Shown here in pieces: positions 1-5,058 of a DNA stretch of 5,058 nucleotides. Where the stretch lies: the NCBI GenBank assembly GCA_937912045.1, contig CALDPI010000028.1, positions 1 to 5,058 on the forward strand, given 5' to 3'. Source of the DNA: an uncultured Clostridia bacterium (GTDB lineage Bacteria > Bacillota > Clostridia > Oscillospirales > Acutalibacteraceae). The notes beneath the pieces were generated by a model, which had not been told where the DNA came from, did not search any database, and was given only the letters and a program-made list of their open reading frames with translations. Each line of letters starts with the position of its first letter. Position 1 is the stretch's first letter. Position numbers and translations under genes: made by a program.

Positions 1-2
1 TG

Positions 3-311
3 GGCTTGTCGATAGGTGTGCATATCCTGAACTTGCTGACTATCCCTGCGTTGGTATTTATCTACTACTTCCGCAAGTACAAGAACATCACCCTCAAAGG
101 GCTGTTCCTCGTAACATTGTTGGCGTGTGCGATATTGCTCGTCATTAACGGCATCATTATCCCTTACACCGTATATCTCGGTGCAATGGTTGATGTATTC
201 TTCGTTAATACGCTTGGTGCGCCTGTAAATATGGGTATTGTGGTCTTTGCCTTTGCAATGTTTGCACTGCTTGGCACAGCAATATATATCACTCCTGCGC
301 TCGGAAAATGA
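3..311 (+). CDS. Internal fragment of a Bacteroidota DUF2723 membrane protein
   Basis: This is a partial gene. The frame is already open at the left edge (GGC TTG TCG ATA GGT reads G-L-S-I-G), so the TTG at 6 is an internal leucine codon and not a start. The peptide GLSIGVHILNLLTIPA followed by FIYYFRKY matches, from memory, the conserved membrane core of DUF2723 proteins, which are large multi-pass proteins common in Bacteroidota and related to glycosyltransferase family 117 / protein O-mannosyltransferase-like enzymes. Three hydrophobic segments are visible, at about residues 5-20, 30-53 and 73-95 counting from base 6. The usual protein is many hundreds of residues long, so only a small part is here. 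Family resemblance appears to stop near ...GTAIYIT (about base 290). The last residues PALGK and the TGA at 309-311 probably belong to the neighbouring unrelated fragment. Its function cannot be judged from this piece. Confidence 0.72.
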   Translation, partial: GLSIGVHILNLLTIPALVFIYYFRKYKNITLKGLFLVTLLACAILLVINGIIIPYTVYLGAMVDVFFVNTLGAPVNMGIVVFAFAMFALLGTAIYITPALGK

Positions 312-552
312 ATCCGATGTAGAGCGAGCCAAGGAAAATTTGCGTAAAATTGATCTTCCAGGGCTAACGGACGAGGTTATTGAAGCAGGTGAAGAAGAGA
401 TTTTGCATGTGGTTAATCAATTGGAAGAAGCATATGAAAAGGTTGCTCTGTTCTATCGGCCAATTGCGCTATATGAAAGTCTAAAAAATGAACAGAATAA
501 ATTGGAAGATCAATATATAGAGATAAGTGTAAAAGATAACACTGGTATTGAA
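301..552 (+). CDS. Fragment of an unidentified protein, open at both ends
   Basis: One plus-strand frame, with codons starting at 301, reads without a stop through this whole AT-rich stretch. It gives a soluble, charged, helix-rich peptide beginning SENESDVERAKENLRKIDL. A Glu-rich patch (EAGEEE) follows, then an amphipathic stretch, LEEAYEKVALFYRPIALYES, and then LKNEQNKLEDQYIE, which could form a coiled coil. Third positions and amino-acid content look like real coding. I do not recognise the family. There is no start codon with a ribosome binding site, and the frame runs straight into antisense MFS sequence, ending at a TGA at 634-636, so both gene ends are missing. GC is about 37% over 301-540 by hand count, against 53% in a sampled 60-base block of the MFS gene (601-660). 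The exact borders are uncertain by about 15 bases on each side. It is most likely a piece of a third genome or locus joined by chimerism. Confidence 0.45.
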
Positions 553-1824
553 CGCTGTATAGGCAAGCAGCACCGCCGCAAGAACGAATGCAGCGCAGGC
601 CGCCGCCAAAAATATGTTTTCGTTGGGCACGAATGAAACGGTGCCGTCGTTGCCCACAACCGTTTCGGCGTTTTTAAGCACGGCCGAGCCTATAAACGGG
701 CCGATTATTCCGGGTATGAGCACCTGTCCCACAATGCGAAGCCCCTGGAACATACCTGCCTTGTTTTCGGGGGTGTGGTCGCGCAGCATTGCGCCGAAAA
801 CCGCGCTGCCCGAAAGGTAGCCGCACATCATAAGCAGCGAGCCTGCAAACACAGGCACGGTGCTGCGGAAGAAATAAAGCAGGGCATAACCGCAAAGCAG
901 CAGTAACAATGAGCCGCCGATGCTTGCATTAAAGCCCCATTTGTCATAGCCTCTGCCGTAGAATGCGGTGAACAGTGCGGCGAGGATAATGGCAGGCGCC
1001 ATTACAAGCACGTAATTTTCCATTCCAAGCGAAACCTCGTAATAAATTATGAGATAGGGCATAAAAACCTGAATGGATATGCCGAAAACGGCAAATGCCG
1101 CAAGTGTTATGTAAAGAATGGGGTTTGCGCGCAGCTGTGACGGACGGAAACCGTAAAATATGTTTTTGAAGTAGTGACTGTTATCCTCGGTTTTCACGCA
1201 GGTGTCTTTGATGAGGAAAAAGCCGAGTACACCGATAAGCAGAACAACCACACCGATTATGGTGAAAATGAGGCTCCAGCTTTCTGCAGAATCAAGGTCG
1301 AAAGCCATAAATGAGCCAAAAACAACAAGAATTGCCATCAGCGGCATCATTGCGTTTACACCCTCGGCTGCGCCGCGGTTACCCTCGCTTGTTGAGTCGG
1401 TCAGCCACGCGTTAAAGCAGGCATCGTTTGCCGACGAGCCGAAAAAGGTCATTACGCAGTCCATAATTATCGTGAGCGAAACACCAACCGCCGCCGCGGA
1501 GGCATATGGGAAGATGCTGCTTATGATATCCACGCGTATCAGCGAAAACAAAAGGATTGAAACGCCCCAAAGTATGTAGCCAAGGCAGATGAAAATCTTC
1601 CTCTTGCCGACCTTGTCCGAAAAGGCACCCACAAGCAGAGTTGTAAGAGTGGCCGAAACGGCGCTTGCCGCCACCATAAGCGAGATGGAGGCAGAGTCTG
1701 CGTTGAACATTTTATAAATAAACACGTTGAAATACATATTTTCAACGACCCAGGCAACCTGACCCATAAGGCTGAAGATTATGAGCGCAGGCCAAAAGCC
1801 GCGCGGAAGTGAGGATTTTTTCAT
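481..1824 (-). CDS. MFS transporter with a foreign C-terminal tail
   Basis: This is a secondary carrier of the major facilitator superfamily in the cytoplasmic membrane. About 12 hydrophobic helices are visible. The loop 2-3 signature is GAFSDKVGKRK (residues 66-76), and its counterpart in the second half is YGRGYDKWGFN (289-299). The halves also share a loop pattern: LTDSTSEGNRGAAEGVN (141-157) against LRDHTPENKAGMFQGLR (347-363), which recalls GPH-like sugar carriers. The substrate cannot be told from sequence. The start is the ATG at 1822-1824, preceded by AAGGGAG seven bases upstream and sharing one base with the pepT stop (TGATG), so translation is probably coupled. The real protein seems to stop matching after ...LLAYTAF (residue 425). 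The last 22 residues, NTSVIFYTYLYILIFQF and on to the stop at 481-483, are the antisense of the unrelated AT-rich fragment. The native C-terminus is therefore missing, probably only a short cytoplasmic tail. The MFS call is firm; the specificity is open. Confidence 0.85.
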   Translation of the reverse strand: MKKSSLPRGFWPALIIFSLMGQVAWVVENMYFNVFIYKMFNADSASISLMVAASAVSATLTTLLVGAFSDKVGKRKIFICLGYILWGVSILLFSLIRVDIISSIFPYASAAAVGVSLTIIMDCVMTFFGSSANDACFNAWLTDSTSEGNRGAAEGVNAMMPLMAILVVFGSFMAFDLDSAESWSLIFTIIGVVVLLIGVLGFFLIKDTCVKTEDNSHYFKNIFYGFRPSQLRANPILYITLAAFAVFGISIQVFMPYLIIYYEVSLGMENYVLVMAPAIILAALFTAFYGRGYDKWGFNASIGGSLLLLLCGYALLYFFRSTVPVFAGSLLMMCGYLSGSAVFGAMLRDHTPENKAGMFQGLRIVGQVLIPGIIGPFIGSAVLKNAETVVGNDGTVSFVPNENIFLAAACAAFVLAAVLLAYTAFNTSVIFYTYLYILIFQFILFIF

Positions 1825-3041
1825 CAGTTTTCTCCCTTCATTGTGGTGAGAAGAGTTATAACCTTGACCATCTTTTCCATAGAGGCTACGGGGATAAACT
1901 CGTGTATGCTGTGGGCATTTTCGCCGCCTGTTGAAAGGTTAGGGCAGGGAACCCCCTCGTATGAAAGGCGTGCGCCGTCTGTTCCGCCGCGGATGGGGAT
2001 AATCTGTGGTGTGACGCCGCACTGCTCCATTGCCGCCTTTGCGTTGTCAATGAGGTACATAACGGGCAGAATTTTCTCTTTCATATTAAAATAGCTGTCC
2101 TTGATTTTGAGCGTTGCGGTGCCCTCGCCGTAGATCGAATTGATATATCCCTCAAGCTTTTTAAGGAATTCCTTGCGTGCACCGAACTTATCGATATCGT
2201 GGTCGCGGATTAGCATTTTGATTTCTGCCGCGCTTTCGTTGCCCGTAATATCGGTGATGTGATAAAAGCCCTCGTAGCCCTCTGTGGTTGCGGGGGTTTC
2301 ATTTTCGGGCAGCTCCGAAATAAGCTTGTTGGCAACCAAAATTGCATTCTTCATTTTGCCCTTCGCGGCACCGGGATGAATGTTGACACCCTTTATCTCA
2401 AAGGTGGCGCCTGCGGCATTAAAGTTTTCATACTCAATCTCGCCCAGGGCACAGCCGTCAATGGTGTAGGCTTCACTTGCGCCGAAACGCGCGTAATCAA
2501 ATCTGTCCGCACCCTGACCGATTTCCTCGTCGGGTGTGATGCAGACCGAAATGGCGCGGTGCGAAACACAGGGATTGTTCACTAAATATTCGAGCACGGT
2601 GAAAATCTCTGCAACGCCTGCCTTGTCGTCGGCGCCGAGCAGGGTGTTGCCGTCGGTCACGACAAGCTGCTGTCCCACGTAATTTTTAAGGCAGGGGAAG
2701 ACACTCTCGCGGATTTTTTCGCCGTTTGCAAGCGTAACGTCGCCGCCGTTATAATCAATAACCGACGGTTTTGCGTCCTTGCCGCTGACATCGGGCGAGG
2801 TGTCCATATGCGCCACAAGGCCGAGAGTCTTTTCGTTTTCGCGGTCCTCTGATGCAGGCAAAAAGCCGTAAACGTAGCCGTTTTCATCCATGCCGACGTT
2901 TTCAAGGCCTATTTTTGCAAGCTCACGTGCAAGCTCCCGTCCGAGAATTAACTGCTTTGCTGTGCTGGGGAAGGACGTGCTGTTTTCGTCCGACTGTGTG
3001 TCAAAGGAAACGTATTTCAAAAATCTGTCTAAAACCGTCAT
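1824..3041 (-). CDS. pepT: Peptidase T (tripeptide aminopeptidase)
   Basis: This is a cytoplasmic dizinc M20-family aminopeptidase that removes the N-terminal residue from tripeptides. The 405 residues cover the family's full length (about 408). Motifs, numbered from the ATG chosen here, are: HMDTSPD with zinc ligand His78 and Asp80; LLGADDKAGVAEI with the bridging Asp at 138-139; TPDEEIGQGA with catalytic Glu172 and metal ligand Glu173; YTIDG with Asp195; NIHPGAAKG with His222 of the lid/dimer domain; TTEGYEGFYH; PIRGGTDGA; and SIHEF with the last zinc ligand, His380. No key residue is missing. The frame opens at a GTG at 3048-3050, but the ATG at 3039-3041 is preferred. It gives the usual N-terminus (MTVLDRFLKYVS) and sits about 5 bases after TAGGGTGG, which serves as the ribosome binding site and contains that GTG. 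It is the first gene of a likely two-gene operon with the MFS carrier. It should recycle peptides brought in by uptake systems such as the neighbouring OppA-like protein. Confidence 0.96.
   Translation of the reverse strand: MTVLDRFLKYVSFDTQSDENSTSFPSTAKQLILGRELARELAKIGLENVGMDENGYVYGFLPASEDRENEKTLGLVAHMDTSPDVSGKDAKPSVIDYNGGDVTLANGEKIRESVFPCLKNYVGQQLVVTDGNTLLGADDKAGVAEIFTVLEYLVNNPCVSHRAISVCITPDEEIGQGADRFDYARFGASEAYTIDGCALGEIEYENFNAAGATFEIKGVNIHPGAAKGKMKNAILVANKLISELPENETPATTEGYEGFYHITDITGNESAAEIKMLIRDHDIDKFGARKEFLKKLEGYINSIYGEGTATLKIKDSYFNMKEKILPVMYLIDNAKAAMEQCGVTPQIIPIRGGTDGARLSYEGVPCPNLSTGGENAHSIHEFIPVASMEKMVKVITLLTTMKGEN
1825..1841 (-). promoter_or_regulatory. MFS gene ribosome binding site inside the 3' end of pepT
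   Basis: AAGGGAG on the minus strand, about 7 bases before the MFS ATG, lies within the last codons of pepT (which encode KGEN). The pepT TGA and the MFS ATG share one base (TGATG at 1826-1822). This arrangement favours translational coupling, with ribosomes ending pepT restarting on the MFS gene. Confidence 0.8.
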
Positions 3042-3053
3042 TAAAACCACCCT
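3042..3053 (-). promoter_or_regulatory. Ribosome binding site that decides the pepT start
   Basis: The minus strand reads TTAGGGTGGTTTTA and then ATG. The AGGGTGG core pairs with the 16S rRNA tail and sits 5 bases from the ATG at 3041. The upstream in-frame GTG (3050-3048) lies inside this site and has no ribosome binding site of its own at a sensible distance, so the shorter start is favoured. Confidence 0.75.
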
Positions 3054-3074
3054 AAAAGAAATTTTTATACTTCT

Positions 3075-3102
3075 ATTTTACCATATTTGCGGCGTTTGTA
3101 AA
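3075..3102 (-). promoter_or_regulatory. Sigma-A-type promoter for pepT and the MFS gene
   Basis: On the minus strand the -35 box is TTTACA (3102-3097), the spacer is 16 bases, and the -10 box is TAAAAT (3080-3075). The TG one base upstream of the -10 forms an extended -10 (TGGTAAAAT). Each hexamer differs from consensus by one base. Transcription would begin near 3068, leaving a leader of about 27 bases before the pepT ATG. The -35 box lies within the T-rich tail of the preceding terminator. This is predicted from sequence only. Confidence 0.7.
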
Positions 3103-3138
3103 CAACAAAAAACGTCGGCACGGTTTCCCGTGCCGACG
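3097..3138 (-). terminator. Intrinsic terminator of the peptide-binding protein gene
   Basis: A perfect 11-base-pair stem is formed by CGTCGGCACGG (3113-3123) and CCGTGCCGACG (3128-3138) around a 4-base loop (3124-3127). Read on the minus strand, the stem is followed by six T (3112-3107) and then a further T-rich run down to about 3100. It starts about 20 bases after the TAA of the binding-protein gene. It should stop most transcription before pepT. On the plus strand no T-run follows, so it is one-directional. Confidence 0.93.
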
Positions 3139-3158
3139 CGGTTATTAAACCTTTTGAC

Positions 3159-4988
3159 TTACTTTACAGAAGCAAACATGAAGTACTTGAATCCAAGCGG
3201 AGAAGTGAAGAATCCGTCGATGGACTGGCTGCACATAAAGATGTCTGTGTAGTAGTAAACAGGGCAGATAGCGCCTGTTGTCATAAGGATGTTTTCAGCC
3301 TCATGCATGAGAGCGAAACGCTTAGTAGCGTCGGTCTCAGCCTTAACAGCTGCTATGCAAGCGTCATAAGACTCAGCCCATGTGAGACCGTCCTTGCCTG
3401 CGTAGCTATAGCCCTTGTAAGAGCCATGAGCGTCCTTACCAAGCTGTGAATCGTTGTTACCGCTGGCGGTAATCCACATATCGAGGAAGGAAATCGGGTC
3501 GTTGTAGTCGCCGAGCCAGCCGTTACGTGCTACAGAGTAGTCGCCGTTCTTACGTGTGTTAAGGAAGGTAGCCCATTCCTGAGTTTCAACCTTAACCTCG
3601 ATGCCGTAGTTGCCCCATACCTGCTGGAGATATGCTGCAACAGCCTCGTGACCTGTACCCTCGTTTGTGATGTAGTTAACGGTCGGGAAGCCGGAAAGCT
3701 TCTTGTCAGCAACTGTGAACTTCTTGGAAGAAGCAGCAACCTCTTCGAAGAGGGCCAAAGCAGCGTCACAGTTCTTCTGATAGTCAGCCTTGTCAACGCT
3801 GTAGTAACCAGCGCCGTCACCCTTAGGACCGTTCTTGCTTATAAACTCCTTGCCGTCGGGCTCTGTGAGACCCATAGCAACGAAGCCAGCAGCAGGAACC
3901 TGACCGGCCTGGCCGATTTCTTCTGCTACATAGTTACGGTCAATAAGGAGACCCATAGCGGTACGGATTTTTGCCTTCTCTTCTTCAGTGAAGCCCTTGA
4001 AAGCAACGTCGTTTACGTTGAAGGAAACGTAGTAAGTACCAAGCTGTCCTTCAATGAAGAACTCTTTCTCATAGTCCTTCTTAAGAGTTTCGATTTCGTC
4101 GTTCGGAACGGAATCGATGAAGAGATATGTGCCGTTCTTGTAGTTAGCAAGCATAGAGCTGTCGTCCTCGTTGAAGGCGAATACGAGCTTGTCAGAAGCT
4201 ACCTTGTCGGCATTGTAGTAATACTCGTTCTTTTCCATAACGAGCTGAGTCTGAGAGAACTCAGTGATTTTGTAAGCACCGTTGCAGATGTAGGTTTCTG
4301 CTGCAGTTGCCCAGTCATCACCTTCAGCCTCAACAACAGACTGCTTAACAGGCATGTAAGCCGGGAAAGCGCAGAGCTCGAAGAAGTAGGGAAGGTCAAC
4401 TGTCAGAACAACAGTGAGCTCCTTGCCGTCTTCAGAAGCGGTAACGTTGAGGGCCTTTTTGCCATCCTTATAGGTGGGCTTGCCGTCAGCGTCGGTAACG
4501 AACTTGATGTTACCTTCTGCATCTTCCTCTGTTACGTACATGTCAGAGAGAGCTGCGTAGCCGTCGATGCCTTCGAACATGTAAGCATAGTCAGCACCGG
4601 TCATCGGGTCTGCTGCTCTGTTCCAAGCATAAACGAAGTCAGCTGCAGTGAGGTCGGAACCGTCACTCCATTTGAGTCCGTCACGGAGCTTGAAGGTATA
4701 GGAAGCCATACCGTTGTCAAGCTTCTGTACTGTGGGGAGCTCTGCTGCGCACTGGGGAACCAGTACGAGTTTACCGCCAGCGTCCTGCTCGTAGCCTACG
4801 AGGCCGGAGAAGGCGTGAACGATATAAGTACCACCGTCAACAGCACTGTTAAGAGCCGGGTCGATGGTGTCCGGAAATGCGCCTACGTTGAGGACCATTT
4901 CAGCGGACTTTTCGCCGCATGCGCTAAGACAAGCCATGCAGCCGAGCATCATTACTACTGCGAGTAATAAACTCAAAGTCTTTTTCAT
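3159..4988 (-). CDS. OppA-type peptide ABC transporter substrate-binding lipoprotein
   Basis: This is an extracellular solute-binding protein of family 5 (SBP_bac_5), tethered to the membrane, that delivers oligopeptides to an ABC permease. Residues 1-23 are a lipoprotein signal (MKK, then a hydrophobic core) ending in the lipobox LSAC, with the acylated Cys at 24. Family hallmarks are YTFKLRDGLKWSDGSDLTA (97-115) with FVYAWNRAADP just after, CNGAYKI (235-241), and RNGWLGDYNDPISFLDMW (488-505), which is typical of OppA-like oligopeptide binders. The C-terminal ICPVYYYTD (574-582) is also typical. At 609 residues it is somewhat long. A charged segment at about 150-190, rich in Asp, Gly and Lys, looks like a lineage-specific insert. 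The start is the ATG at 4986-4988, 8 bases after AGGAGG; an in-frame ATG 13 codons upstream would put charged residues before the signal and lies upstream of that site. Ala is mostly GCT/GCA here, against GCG/GCC in pepT and the MFS gene, suggesting high expression. A terminator follows the gene, and no permease genes are visible. A peptide substrate is likely but unproven. Confidence 0.93.
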   Translation of the reverse strand: MKKTLSLLLAVVMMLGCMACLSACGEKSAEMVLNVGAFPDTIDPALNSAVDGGTYIVHAFSGLVGYEQDAGGKLVLVPQCAAELPTVQKLDNGMASYTFKLRDGLKWSDGSDLTAADFVYAWNRAADPMTGADYAYMFEGIDGYAALSDMYVTEEDAEGNIKFVTDADGKPTYKDGKKALNVTASEDGKELTVVLTVDLPYFFELCAFPAYMPVKQSVVEAEGDDWATAAETYICNGAYKITEFSQTQLVMEKNEYYYNADKVASDKLVFAFNEDDSSMLANYKNGTYLFIDSVPNDEIETLKKDYEKEFFIEGQLGTYYVSFNVNDVAFKGFTEEEKAKIRTAMGLLIDRNYVAEEIGQAGQVPAAGFVAMGLTEPDGKEFISKNGPKGDGAGYYSVDKADYQKNCDAALALFEEVAASSKKFTVADKKLSGFPTVNYITNEGTGHEAVAAYLQQVWGNYGIEVKVETQEWATFLNTRKNGDYSVARNGWLGDYNDPISFLDMWITASGNNDSQLGKDAHGSYKGYSYAGKDGLTWAESYDACIAAVKAETDATKRFALMHEAENILMTTGAICPVYYYTDIFMCSQSIDGFFTSPLGFKYFMFASVK

Positions 4989-5002
4989 AGTGTTTTCCTC
5001 CT
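4989..5002 (-). promoter_or_regulatory. Strong ribosome binding site of the peptide-binding protein
   Basis: AGGAGG on the minus strand lies 8 bases before the ATG at 4988, within CACAGGAGGAAAACACT. The full six-base match fits a highly expressed surface lipoprotein and fixes the start at MKKTLSLLLAV. In the remaining upstream bases (5003-5058) I see no convincing -35/-10 pair. The promoter may be weak in sequence or lie beyond the window. Confidence 0.85.
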
Positions 5003-5058
5003 GTGTGTTTTTTAATACAAACCGCAAGTAACCTCGCGGATATATCCAATTTACAGAT

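Noticed and set aside
481..549. The hydrophobic C-terminal tail of the MFS frame as a genuine thirteenth membrane helix.
   Set aside because: It is the reverse complement of the AT-rich fragment that appears to code on the other strand, and MFS proteins of this type end soon after helix 12.
1..552. Left-end fragments as a horizontally acquired island or mobile element.
   Set aside because: No inverted or direct repeats, integrase, transposase or attachment site is seen, and both fragments are truncated in mid-gene at both ends. A chimeric join explains this more simply.
238..636. A 132-codon plus-strand frame from 238 to 636 taken as one gene.
   Set aside because: It spans three unrelated pieces: DUF2723 sequence out of frame, the unknown fragment, and antisense MFS. 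Only the middle looks coding.
1202..2585. Several plus-strand frames of 80-125 codons opposite the MFS gene and pepT.
   Set aside because: They have no plausible ribosome binding sites or recognisable domains and lie entirely antisense to well-supported genes.
3648..4967. A 439-codon open frame on the plus strand opposite the binding-protein gene.
   Set aside because: It lies wholly antisense to a clear OppA-family gene, shows no recognisable domain, and is explained by that gene avoiding TTA, CTA and TCA codons.
4989..5027. A 13-residue N-terminal extension of the binding protein (MRFVLKNTQEENT).
   Set aside because: The AGGAGG site lies within this stretch and serves the ATG at 4988. The extension would also displace a textbook lipoprotein signal peptide.

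Overview
The window looks like a metagenomic contig. Most of it (about 550-5058) appears to be ordinary chromosome from a gut- or rumen-type Clostridia member (Bacillota). The evidence is strong AGGAGG-type ribosome binding sites, a clostridial-style lipoprotein signal peptide, a sigma-A-like promoter with an extended -10, and tightly packed genes. This is inferred from gene style, not from a marker gene.

All three genes in this part lie on the minus strand. In transcription order, right to left, they are: (1) a 609-residue OppA-type peptide-binding lipoprotein of an ABC importer (3159-4988), followed by a strong intrinsic terminator; (2) pepT, peptidase T (1824-3041), with its own promoter squeezed in directly after that terminator; (3) a 12-helix MFS transporter (1822/1824 down to about 550), coupled to pepT by a one-base TGATG stop/start overlap. 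The likely theme is peptide nutrition: capture of oligopeptides outside the cell, hydrolysis of tripeptides inside, and an MFS carrier of unknown substrate that may move a peptide, an amino acid or something unrelated. No ABC permease or ATPase genes are visible. If they are linked, they lie beyond the right edge.

The left 550 bases do not fit the rest. Bases 3 to about 290 encode an internal piece of a Bacteroidota DUF2723 membrane protein on the plus strand. Bases about 300-550 are an AT-richer piece (about 37% GC by hand count over 301-540), open in one plus-strand frame and starting and ending inside a gene I do not recognise. The MFS gene then runs into this piece in antisense, losing its native C-terminus. 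Two abrupt breaks, each in mid-gene and joining different composition and apparently different phyla, suggest a chimeric clone or assembly rather than a biological rearrangement.

I found no RNA genes, CRISPR arrays, insertion sequences or defence system. No convincing undescribed system is present. The points most worth a second look are the chimeric junctions, the unidentified middle fragment, and the compact terminator-promoter arrangement between the binding protein and pepT.
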